Assembly (NCBI GenBank): GCA_002455175.1
Contig: DKKJ01000174.1
Coordinates: 9,813 to 15,895, forward strand
DNA: 6,083 nt
From: Opitutaceae bacterium UBA6669
Lineage (GTDB): Bacteria; Verrucomicrobiota; Verrucomicrobiia; Opitutales; Opitutaceae
Direction of reading: 5' to 3'
Part shown: piece by piece, positions 1 through 6,083 of the stretch
How positions within the stretch are numbered: the stretch's first letter is position 1
Layout of the letters: the number at the start of each line of letters is the position of its first letter
Position numbers and translations under genes: made by a program
Notes under the pieces: generated by a model
What the model was told of the DNA's origin: nothing
Seen by the model: the letters and a program-made list of their open reading frames with translations, nothing else
The model's database searches: none

Positions 1-301
1 CACGGCGGAAGCCGGTGATGTCAACCGGACAGACATCCTTACGCTTATCCTGGGCTTTACATCGGCAAAAGAGCCGACCTCGTGCACCCTTCCGAAGCGC
101 CGGGCGCAATGCGACTTGCTGTGCAGCCCTGTGAGCGCAGTTTTACGGATTGCGCAGGTGTCGTTTAGCACTGAGCATGGGCGTCTGTTCCAGGCAGGCA
201 GCGATCGCATGTATTCGAGGAAAACCGAGACAGCCGTATCCGAGTGTCGGATATTTCCTGGAAAAAGTGGTGGGTGACTCTACTCGGGTTGGACGGGCAA
301 T
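1..301. other. Left-edge region without a recognisable gene
   Basis: No convincing gene is seen here. One plus-strand frame is open from base 2 to a stop at 275-277 (91 codons, no start inside the window). Its translation is rich in Arg and Cys, matches no family I recognise, and could be either a C-terminal gene fragment or chance. Short inverted repeats are present: TCGGC/GCCGA at 62-66 and 73-77, GCGCAAT/ATTGCGC at 104-110 and 149-155, and a 7-base stem at 237-253 listed separately. No tRNA-like or rRNA-like sequence was noticed. The region lies downstream of the minus-strand RidA-family gene, so it probably contains that transcript's 3' end. Confidence 0.5.
237..253. repeat. Hairpin-forming inverted repeat downstream of the RidA-family gene
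   Basis: A perfect 7-base inverted repeat, TATCCGA and TCGGATA, flanks a 3-base loop (GTG). It lies about 49 bases past the stop codon of the minus-strand RidA-family gene. On the plus strand it is followed by only three T residues. On the minus strand a short TTTT run appears more than ten bases beyond the stem. It is therefore not a textbook intrinsic terminator in either direction. A 3'-end-stabilising or weak terminator role is possible, and so is chance. Confidence 0.3.
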
Positions 302-793
302 TCATGGTTTCCGTTTGACTGCAATCCCCACGACCTCGAAACGCGCCCCAAAGAGGAGGCGGTCGGTACCGAGGAAGGCGCGGGCGGGAAACTCCTTTTT
401 GAAATAGCTTTTGTAGATGGCGTTGAAGCGTGCGTAAAGAGAGAGGTCGGTACAGGTGATGGTTACGCTCACCAAGTCGTCCATCGACATGCCTGCGGCG
501 TGAAGCGTGGCTTTCACATTGTCCAGCACGTGACGTGCTTCGATCTCTGGGTCGGCCGGCAACTGGCGATTTGGATCCAACCCCAGGTGTCCAGAAAGGT
601 AGAGGGTATCGCCGACCAGGACTGCATCGCTGAAGGCGTAGCCAGCGGGAACGTCTGCGTTAGAACGCGAACCAATATAAGTACGTTGATCAGCCGCGTT
701 GAGCGTGGAGGAAGCCACGGAAAGAGCACTTGCGCCTACGAATAGAAGACCGCGAAGACGAGCGAAGGAGCGAAAGTCAGGGAGGGAAGTCAT
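302..793 (-). CDS. Exported RidA/YjgF/YER057c/UK114-family protein
   Basis: A 163-residue protein. Residues 1-34 look like a Sec signal peptide: Arg residues at 8, 12 and 14, a hydrophobic stretch at about 15-29, and a possible cleavage site after LNA (33). The rest is a full-length RidA domain (about 47-163) with SGHLGLDP (67-74), a DNVKATLHAAG helix (91-101), PAR (136-138) and a closing EVVGIAVKR (153-161). Aligned by memory to E. coli RidA, the key residues correspond to Arg105 (R138), Glu120 (E153), Asn88 (N124) and Ser30-Gly31 (S67-G68), while Tyr17 is Phe (F54). Family members hydrolyse reactive enamines/imines, usually in the cytosol; export makes the substrate here uncertain. The start at 793 is chosen because it places the signal peptide at the N-terminus and has GGAG five bases upstream. 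The frame stays open upstream to 1093, but that part overlaps the divergent gene and does not look like protein. Confidence 0.9.
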   Translation of the reverse strand: MTSLPDFRSFARLRGLLFVGASALSVASSTLNAADQRTYIGSRSNADVPAGYAFSDAVLVGDTLYLSGHLGLDPNRQLPADPEIEARHVLDNVKATLHAAGMSMDDLVSVTITCTDLSLYARFNAIYKSYFKKEFPARAFLGTDRLLFGARFEVVGIAVKRKP

Positions 794-935
794 GGTGACT
801 CCGGGGCAGCCCATCTCGTGCCAGCAAGGTAAGGTGGAGCGACGGCGACTGTGGTGGAAGCTGACGGTGCAAGTTAGTTTCGTCTGTTCTGCGGACCGGT
901 TTTCTGCCTCATTGTGAAGTAAACGTACCCCGCCT
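794..935. other. Divergent intergenic spacer between the RidA-family gene and the paralogue pair
   Basis: These 142 bases separate two outward-pointing genes, so promoters for both are expected here. I found no convincing -35/-10 pair on either strand. The bases just before the plus-strand ATG at 936 lack a purine-rich ribosome-binding motif. The spacer contains the 6-base palindrome ACCGGT at about 895-900, but the same hexamer recurs inside neighbouring coding sequence, so it is not evidence for an operator. Confidence 0.4.
799..802 (-). promoter_or_regulatory. Shine-Dalgarno-like GGAG for the RidA-family gene
   Basis: Read on the minus strand, GGAG lies five bases before the ATG at 793-791. 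This is the only start in the window with an obvious ribosome-binding match at normal spacing, and it supports 793 over the in-frame ATG at 814. Confidence 0.45.
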
Positions 936-2204
936 ATGAAACCTTTCGGTTGGATTCTTACCGGTTCAGCCTTGGTAAATGTCCTCCTCGCGACTGCCTG
1001 GGGAGTTTGGCATACCGGAGTTTTGTCGACCCGCGCTGAGGATTCGCCCAACAGCGGCCACGGATTGACGTCCCCGGTCGAGGCGAAATCCATAAGCGGT
1101 CAAAAAAGCAGTGAGTCGGTGGAGCACTCCGCCGATTCGTCTCTAGCTCAAAAAAACGTGTGGGCTCGGACTGATACCGATGACTTGCCGGCGTTGGTGG
1201 CGCGTTTGAAGGTCATCGGGATTCCTTCCACGCTTCTGCGCTCGATTATCACCGCACGCGTTCAGGACCAATTTGCCGAACGTCGCAAGGCGGTGGTAGG
1301 TGATGTGCGCCCAAGTGAGTATTGGAAAGTTGGCCAGTCGCATTACGAAATCAATCGGAAGCGCTACGCGGCTTTGCGCGATCTCTCGCGAGAGCAATCC
1401 GCGCTGATCAAATCGCTTGTGGGGGAGGACCAAGGTCAGAGCGCTTGGATCGACGAGGCGCATAGGAAGAACCGGTATGGTGACATCGATCCGTCGAAGG
1501 CGGAACAGCTGCAGCAACTCTTGTCAGACTACGCGGAGATGGAGGCTGGTTTGAGAGGTCAATCTCAAGTGTACTCCTTGCCGGAAGACGCCCGCATGCG
1601 CGAATTTTTGGAGGCGGAGAAGCGCAAAGACATTGAGGCAATTCTCACTCCCGCGGAGGTCGCCGATTGGGATCTCCGGTCCTCTCGCACGGCTTTTAGT
1701 CTCCGCAGTCGACTGTACGACTTGGACATTTCAGAAGAGCAGTACCGGCAGATCTTCGCTCTACAGAAACAGTTCGATAACAAGTTTCGCCCCGCTACGG
1801 GAGGAACAATTTTTTCCTCCGACCCCGAGTACCGGTCCGCGGAGGCGGCATTGGAGGGAGAATTTGCGACGATTCTTGGCACGGAGGCCGCAGCTGCCTT
1901 CAAGAAGGCAGGTGACTACCATTACCGGCATCTCGCGGCGTTTTCGAGTCGGTTGGGTTTGGCCGTGGACACACCGCAAAAAATTATTCGGCTTCAGGAC
2001 GATTACAATGAGACTGTAAAGGGTTTCGCCTCATTGCCGGCGGCTGAACGGCAGCAGCGCGTTCGCGCTGCCCAGGAAGTAGCTGCCTCCCAAGTTGAGG
2101 CATTCCTCGGAAGCAAAGCGGCGTTAAGCCTTTACCAAGACTCGGTAGGATTTTGGCTGAAACCATCCACCCCGGTGACAGCACCTACCTCTGGTCCCAG
2201 GTGA
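936..2204 (+). CDS. Membrane-anchored helical protein of unknown function, paralogue A
   Basis: A 422-residue protein that I cannot assign a function. Residues 1-27 form a signal-anchor or signal peptide: Lys at position 2, then a hydrophobic run with an internal Asn (LVNVLLAT, 13-20). A Ser/Gly-rich, low-complexity linker follows (about 35-72), then a mostly helical, charged body (about 78-405). A Pro/Thr-rich tail ends in PR. Landmarks are DTDDL (80-84), EYWK (128-131), DYAEM (198-202), FLE (224-226), a block with D232, E241, D244, R248 and R257, and IF (273-274). It is clearly paralogous to the next gene, which starts 21 bases downstream, so the two are probably co-transcribed. The topology suggests an extracytoplasmic body tethered to the inner membrane. 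No catalytic signature was recognised. A structural, chaperone-like or sensory role is conceivable but unsupported. No Shine-Dalgarno sequence precedes the ATG; the start is set by the signal-anchor. Confidence 0.85.
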   Translation: MKPFGWILTGSALVNVLLATAWGVWHTGVLSTRAEDSPNSGHGLTSPVEAKSISGQKSSESVEHSADSSLAQKNVWARTDTDDLPALVARLKVIGIPSTLLRSIITARVQDQFAERRKAVVGDVRPSEYWKVGQSHYEINRKRYAALRDLSREQSALIKSLVGEDQGQSAWIDEAHRKNRYGDIDPSKAEQLQQLLSDYAEMEAGLRGQSQVYSLPEDARMREFLEAEKRKDIEAILTPAEVADWDLRSSRTAFSLRSRLYDLDISEEQYRQIFALQKQFDNKFRPATGGTIFSSDPEYRSAEAALEGEFATILGTEAAAAFKKAGDYHYRHLAAFSSRLGLAVDTPQKIIRLQDDYNETVKGFASLPAAERQQRVRAAQEVAASQVEAFLGSKAALSLYQDSVGFWLKPSTPVTAPTSGPR

Positions 2205-2225
2205 GCGTGCCCCATTCCTAAATCG

Positions 2226-3503
2226 ATGAAGACGAAATCCCTTTGGCTAGCCGCTTCGCTCGTTCTCAATGTCGTTCTCGCGACGCTTTACCTGCAATCA
2301 AGACTGGGCGGGGTCGGCGTGTCAGATGCCAGCGACGGCTCGTCCAGTGGTGCCTCGGTGGTCACTGTGGAGGAAAGCGCGCATTCGAGGCAAATTTCGG
2401 AAGCTGATCTAGCAGCGATGCGGATGTCTCTTCCTGATGCCATGAGAATGAGGCAGGAGTGGGGAAATCTGGATACGGCCGATCTAAAACACCTGATCGC
2501 CCAATTGCGGGAGAGGGGGCTTCCTGAGCCGCTGATTCGTCGTATCCTCGATCAACTGGTCAGAGAAAAATTTCAGGTCGGAGCCCACCATGCACGGTAT
2601 AATTTGGAAAATCCCTATTGGAAGGATGTTTGGGGCAGTGATGCAGTGAGGAAGGACATAGACGCCGCGCGGGCGTCTCAGAGGTTCCTCAAGGAGTTGT
2701 TTGGGGCAGAAGCGGAAGCGACTGAAAACGAAAGTGATCCTGTGTCGATGGCGTTATCCACGTTGCCACCGGCCAAGTATAACCGAGTACAGACCATCTT
2801 GGCAGATTATGAAGACATGATCAGCGACCTTCGTATGGGTGCGATGGTAAACGGCCTGCAAGTGTTCACTCCGGAGGAGTTGGAGAAACTTCAGTTTCTG
2901 GAAAGACAGAGAAGAGAGGATCTGCAGCGTGAGCTGAGTTCGTCGGAGCTCGAGGACTACCTGATGCGACGCAGTACAGGTGCAGATCTGCTGCGGCGGG
3001 CATTGGCAGGGTTTCAGCCTTCCGAGAGTGAGTTCAAAAATATTTTCCGCGTGATGGAACAGCGGGTGGCGATGAAAGGTGGACCGGTGGGTGATCCTTC
3101 GAGGGACTACCAGCTCTACAACTCGACCTTGCGCGAACTCCAGCAAGAGCTGACTTCCGTTCTGGGACCAGAACGTGCTGCCCAGTATGCTTTGGCGACT
3201 GAACCTCAAACCGCTTCGCTTACACGGCTACTGACGCGACTGGAGTTGCCGATGGAACGGGCAAAGGAGATTACGTCGCTGCAGGCGCAGACTATGAGCA
3301 GGGTGATGCAAGTCAGGGCTAACTCTGCTTTGTCCGCGCAGGACAAACAGGCCCAACTCGCTGCACTCCAGACTGAAACCCGGCAGAAAATCACCGGAAT
3401 TTTGGGTGAACGAGGCATTGAGGCGTATCAACAGAACATGGGCCGCTGGTTGAGCCAGATTACCTCGACTACCAACAGAACCGTGCCTCCGCCGCCTCGT
3501 TAG
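2226..3503 (+). CDS. Membrane-anchored helical protein of unknown function, paralogue B
   Basis: A 425-residue protein paralogous to the preceding gene and almost the same length. Residues 1-24 form a signal-anchor or signal peptide with Lys at 2 and 4 and the motif VLNVVLAT (13-20), which matches LVNVLLAT at the same residues in paralogue A. A Ser/Gly-rich linker (about 33-57) leads into a charged helical body (about 58-412) and a Pro-rich tail ending in PR. Shared landmarks are DTADL (83-87), PYWK (130-133), DYEDM (194-198), FLE (224-226), D232, E241, D244, R248, R257 and IF (273-274). From 224 to 274 the two align without gaps; my hand count is 18 identities in 51. Gln/Glu-rich stretches after 300 suggest coiled coil. 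The 21-base gap and shared direction suggest one operon. Function is unknown. The gene has no Shine-Dalgarno sequence; the start is set by the signal-anchor. Confidence 0.85.
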   Translation: MKTKSLWLAASLVLNVVLATLYLQSRLGGVGVSDASDGSSSGASVVTVEESAHSRQISEADLAAMRMSLPDAMRMRQEWGNLDTADLKHLIAQLRERGLPEPLIRRILDQLVREKFQVGAHHARYNLENPYWKDVWGSDAVRKDIDAARASQRFLKELFGAEAEATENESDPVSMALSTLPPAKYNRVQTILADYEDMISDLRMGAMVNGLQVFTPEELEKLQFLERQRREDLQRELSSSELEDYLMRRSTGADLLRRALAGFQPSESEFKNIFRVMEQRVAMKGGPVGDPSRDYQLYNSTLRELQQELTSVLGPERAAQYALATEPQTASLTRLLTRLELPMERAKEITSLQAQTMSRVMQVRANSALSAQDKQAQLAALQTETRQKITGILGERGIEAYQQNMGRWLSQITSTTNRTVPPPPR

Positions 3504-3776
3504 CGATGTGGTATTTGGGAGCGCTTCGGTCTCGAGGCTGGCTCAAAACATCACCACTCGCCGAAAAGGCATGAAAGGAGGCCCACGATCGGTCTTGTCC
3601 GGGTTTGTTCTCGTAGGCACCGCATTTACGTGAATCAGCCGGCCTTGCGTGCAGCACGAGATCTCCAGACGCGAGAGACCACATTCCTCCCAGATTCTTT
3701 TCCTACCGCCGTGGTGAACGGTGAACAACTGCGGGATTGGCGACGGGGCAGGTTCGATTCATCGTGTCTCCACCCT
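3504..3776 (+). other. Intergenic region upstream of the ThuA-family gene
   Basis: 273 bases with no supported gene. A perfect anti-16S match, AAAGGAGG (3574-3581), sits inside a 20-codon open frame (ATG 3571 to TGA 3633) but has no ATG, GTG or TTG at normal spacing after it. That frame's stop overlaps a GTG at 3630, from which the ThuA frame is open. Other small structures are CGTGC-A-GCACG (3648-3658) and a tandem repeat of GGTGAAC (3713-3726). No clear terminator for the upstream pair or promoter for the downstream gene was found. Confidence 0.4.
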
Positions 3777-4562
3777 ATGAAGAAGATCCTACTCCTCGGT
3801 CTTTTGGCCGGGTTTGGCGTTGTGGTTGGGCATTCGGCTGACCGCCCTAAGCCTCTGAAAGCGTTGATGGTCACAGGTGGCTGCTGCCACGACTATGAAA
3901 ACCAGAAGCTAATACTCTCCGAGGGGATCTCAGCTCGGGCCAATGTGGAGTGGACCATCGTTCACGAGGGTGACGATCGAGAGCACAAAGTTTCCATCTA
4001 TAACAACCCGGATTGGTACAAGGGTTATGACGTTGTACTGCACAACGAATGCTTCGGTTTCGTGGAGGATCCGGCGTTCATTGAACGGATCACGGCGCCG
4101 CATAAAGCGGGGCTTCCAGCGGTGATGCTCCATTGCTCCACGCATAGTTACCGCAAAACCACCACGGACGAGTGGCGAAAGATGATCGGCATGAGTTCGT
4201 TCAGTCACGAAAAGCGCCGCGACATGTTGGTTAAATCCAACGGAACGTCTCACCCGGTCATGAAAGGGTTTCCATCGGAGTGGGCGAATCCTCAGGACGA
4301 GCTGTACAAAAACGATCACGTCTGGCCGGACGCCGTGTTGCTGGCTCGCGCTTACGGAGAAGAAACCAAGAAGGAGCATGCCGTGATCTGGGTGAATACC
4401 TATGGCAAGGCCCGCACCTTTACCACCACCTTGGGCCACACCAACGAAACCATGAGCCAACCCGTCTTCCTTGATTTGGTCACCCGCGGACTGCTCTGGT
4501 CGTGTGGGCGTCTTACCGACGACGGAAAGCCGGCTAAAGGCTACGGTCCAGGCGGTAAGTGA
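3777..4562 (+). CDS. Secreted ThuA-domain protein (class I glutamine-amidotransferase-like fold)
   Basis: A 261-residue protein. Residues 1-21 are a signal peptide: KK at 2-3, a hydrophobic core at 4-18, and a likely cleavage site after HSA (19-21). The remainder is a single ThuA-like domain with KALMVTGGCCHDY (28-40), HNECFG (89-94), MLHCSTHSYR (117-126), SHPVMKGFP (158-166), ELYKND (175-180), WVNTYGKAR (205-213) and GHTNETM (220-226). The family is named for rhizobial ThuA, linked to trehalose utilisation. Exported versions are frequent in Planctomycetota and Verrucomicrobiota, often near sugar-oxidation genes, and their reaction is not settled; none of those partners is visible here. C120 lies in the MLHCS segment, but I cannot show that it is a nucleophile. 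The frame is open upstream to a GTG at 3630, giving 49 more residues, but those do not look like protein and would bury the signal peptide. No Shine-Dalgarno sequence precedes 3777. The last 22 bases overlap the convergent cyclase gene. Confidence 0.88.
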   Translation: MKKILLLGLLAGFGVVVGHSADRPKPLKALMVTGGCCHDYENQKLILSEGISARANVEWTIVHEGDDREHKVSIYNNPDWYKGYDVVLHNECFGFVEDPAFIERITAPHKAGLPAVMLHCSTHSYRKTTTDEWRKMIGMSSFSHEKRRDMLVKSNGTSHPVMKGFPSEWANPQDELYKNDHVWPDAVLLARAYGEETKKEHAVIWVNTYGKARTFTTTLGHTNETMSQPVFLDLVTRGLLWSCGRLTDDGKPAKGYGPGGK

Positions 4563-6083
4563 GAGGATGTGGGCGCAGGGAGCGAGAGTGCATAGATCTT
4601 CACTGCCTGTGCCTTGCCTTTGACAGTGACCTCGCCCAAATCCCGTGCGTGTGGACGCGGTTGGGCTGAGTGGTAGGTGCCTTCACTGAAAAGAATAGGT
4701 GTGGCGTAACGAGGATCGCGAGTCAGGGCCTGGAGCCGGGCTGCCAGGTTTACGCCGTCGCCAATGACGGTGTAGTTGAGTCGGCTGCGCGATCCCATAT
4801 TCCCAGCGATTACGCGGGCGGTGTTGATCCCAATGCCGAAAGCGAGCGTAGGGGAACCTTCAGCACGCAACTCGTGATTGAGTTGATCCAATGCGTCCAC
4901 CATTTCGCGAGCGGTGAGGAGTGCCAGCGACGCGCCGTGTGGAGAGGTAACAGGTGCGCCGTAAAGTGCCATGATCGCGTCGCCGATGTATTTGTCGATG
5001 ACCCCTCCGTTGCGTTCGATGATCGTGGCCATTCGATCGAGGTAACGGTTGAGCAAACGGAGTAAATCCGTCGGGCCGAGTCGTTCGCTCAGACTGCTGA
5101 AGCCGCAGAGGTCGCAGAAGAGCACAGTTACTTCTCGCTCTTCCCCGCCTAAAGCCAAATCGGACTTGAGGAGTTGTGAGGCGATTTCCGGCGAAACGAC
5201 TTTTCCGAGTAAGCCTTGGACGCGATCGCGTTCCGCCAGACCGGTGGTCATGACGTTAAAAGAGTCGGCGAGCTGCCCTAGTTCGTCCTTCCGATCAAGG
5301 ACCACTTTCTGAGTGTAGTCGCCTTTGGCCACATGCTCCGTGTGGCGTGCGAGTGCGCGCAACGGCTCGCTGATACTGCCGGCCAAGGCGCTGGCCACGA
5401 GAGAGGCAATGACGAGAGAAACGAAAGCGACAACTGCGATGATACGCTCGAGACGTCGGGCGGGCGCCAACTCGGCGTTGAGGGAACGCTGCAAGATGAC
5501 CTGTGAGTCCTCACCTTCAATGAGAGGCAGTGTCACGCGGTGGGTGATGAATGGTTCAGATCCCAACATTAAGGTGGTCTCCGCTGGGAGCGGTGTCATG
5601 ATGTCCCGTAAAGCGAGGCCCAGATGGTTTGCGGCTGAAGGCGTCAGGGTGGTGGAGAGGATTTGGCCGCTTCCTTGAACACGAAGGGAGACGAAACTCA
5701 CCTCCAGCTGGGTGAGTTCCTGGATGGACTTCGCGAAAGGAGCGTCGATGGGATACGCCAGCACAAACCAGGCAGCGATGTGGGGAAACGGTGCATACAA
5801 AGGGACGGCGACGGCAATAAAGAGCCGGTTCTCCCATTGCACATAACCGCTGGCGTGTTCTTCCTCCGCGGAAGCGGCACGCGTGATCAAGCTTTGGAAG
5901 GCAGAGGAGGGTCCTCGCGGGAGGTTTTCTCCAGCGAGTGCAAGAAGCGCGCCCTCAGAATCAAAGAGGCCGATCATCGGTGCCTTCACGCGTTCGGTAT
6001 AACTCGCGAGAATGGAGCGCAGCGTCGCTTCATCCGGTTCACGCATCAGGAGAGGTTTGATGGCGTAATCACCACTCAACACT
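4541..6083 (-). CDS. Membrane class III adenylate/guanylate cyclase with sensor region and HAMP domain, N-terminus missing
   Basis: 513 codons are visible, and the gene runs off the right edge. Numbered from base 6082, residues about 1-205 are an extracytoplasmic sensor region, Cache-like by position and pattern. A membrane span follows (213-234), then HAMP (about 236-288, with P240 and the DELG motif at 266-269), a signalling helix (about 290-310) and a class III cyclase domain (about 316-497). The six canonical catalytic positions are intact: metal-binding D324 and D368, base-selecting K364 and T438, and transition-state N445 and R449. The Lys/Thr pair is typical of bacterial enzymes that make cyclic AMP, so ATP is the likely substrate. 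The protein should turn an external signal into a cytoplasmic second messenger; the ligand is unknown. GTG at 6082-6080 could serve as a start, but proteins with this layout normally have a first membrane span before the sensor, so the true start is probably beyond the window. The 3' end overlaps the ThuA-family gene. Confidence 0.92.
   Translation of the reverse strand, partial: VLSGDYAIKPLLMREPDEATLRSILASYTERVKAPMIGLFDSEGALLALAGENLPRGPSSAFQSLITRAASAEEEHASGYVQWENRLFIAVAVPLYAPFPHIAAWFVLAYPIDAPFAKSIQELTQLEVSFVSLRVQGSGQILSTTLTPSAANHLGLALRDIMTPLPAETTLMLGSEPFITHRVTLPLIEGEDSQVILQRSLNAELAPARRLERIIAVVAFVSLVIASLVASALAGSISEPLRALARHTEHVAKGDYTQKVVLDRKDELGQLADSFNVMTTGLAERDRVQGLLGKVVSPEIASQLLKSDLALGGEEREVTVLFCDLCGFSSLSERLGPTDLLRLLNRYLDRMATIIERNGGVIDKYIGDAIMALYGAPVTSPHGASLALLTAREMVDALDQLNHELRAEGSPTLAFGIGINTARVIAGNMGSRSRLNYTVIGDGVNLAARLQALTRDPRYATPILFSEGTYHSAQPRPHARDLGEVTVKGKAQAVKIYALSLPAPTSSHLPPGP

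Noticed and set aside
62..77. TCGGC/GCCGA inverted repeat as a terminator
   Set aside because: The stem is only five bases and no T-tract follows on either strand.
150..407. 85-codon plus-strand open frame
   Set aside because: It runs antisense into the end of the RidA-family gene, is Arg-rich and has no recognisable motif.
794..1093. N-terminal extension of the RidA-family frame by 100 codons upstream of 793
   Set aside because: It overlaps the 5' end of the divergent gene, does not resemble protein, and would place the clear signal peptide internally.
2754..3209. 151-codon minus-strand open frame inside paralogue B
   Set aside because: It is a shadow frame; the plus-strand protein is supported by paralogy with its neighbour.
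3648..3658. Short palindrome CGTGC-A-GCACG as an operator or terminator
   Set aside because: A five-base stem with a one-base loop and no T-run cannot act as an intrinsic terminator, and a lone short palindrome is expected by chance.
3713..3726. Tandem GGTGAAC repeat as a regulator-binding site
   Set aside because: There are only two 7-base copies, with no matching site elsewhere and no promoter context.
3630..3776. 49-residue N-terminal extension of the ThuA-family protein from GTG at 3630
   Set aside because: The signal peptide begins at the ATG at 3777, and the extension shows no domain or coding character.
3930..4460. 176-codon minus-strand open frame inside the ThuA-family gene
   Set aside because: It is a shadow of a well-supported coding sequence on the opposite strand.

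Overview
The window looks like a chromosomal segment of a Gram-negative bacterium of the Planctomycetota-Verrucomicrobiota group, most likely a verrucomicrobial lineage. This is an inference. It rests on an exported ThuA-like protein of the type common in that group, on a pair of N-terminally anchored helical proteins resembling large uncharacterised families I associate with Verrucomicrobia, on three of four visible gene starts lacking a Shine-Dalgarno sequence, and on moderate-to-high GC. No mobile element, tRNA, rRNA or CRISPR array is visible.

Layout, left to right. Bases 1-301 hold no recognisable gene, only small inverted repeats and one open frame running in from the left edge. A RidA/YjgF-family gene with a signal peptide lies on the minus strand (302-793). 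A 142-base divergent spacer separates it from two plus-strand genes 21 bases apart (936-2204 and 2226-3503). These encode paralogous membrane-anchored, largely helical proteins of 422 and 425 residues with no function I recognise. A 273-base gap follows, then a plus-strand gene for a secreted ThuA-domain protein (3777-4562). Its last 22 bases overlap, tail to tail, the end of a minus-strand gene for a membrane class III nucleotide cyclase (4541 to the right edge). The cyclase has an extracytoplasmic sensor region, a membrane span, a HAMP domain and a complete set of catalytic residues; its N-terminus lies outside the window.

Every protein seen is predicted to be exported, membrane-anchored or membrane-spanning, so this is an envelope-oriented neighbourhood. 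Only the paralogue pair looks like an operon. The other genes are divergent, convergent or separated by a sizeable gap, and nothing in the sequence shows that they form one pathway. The best candidate for something undescribed is the paralogue pair, which keeps a gap-free core block and a near-identical anchor motif although the rest has diverged strongly.
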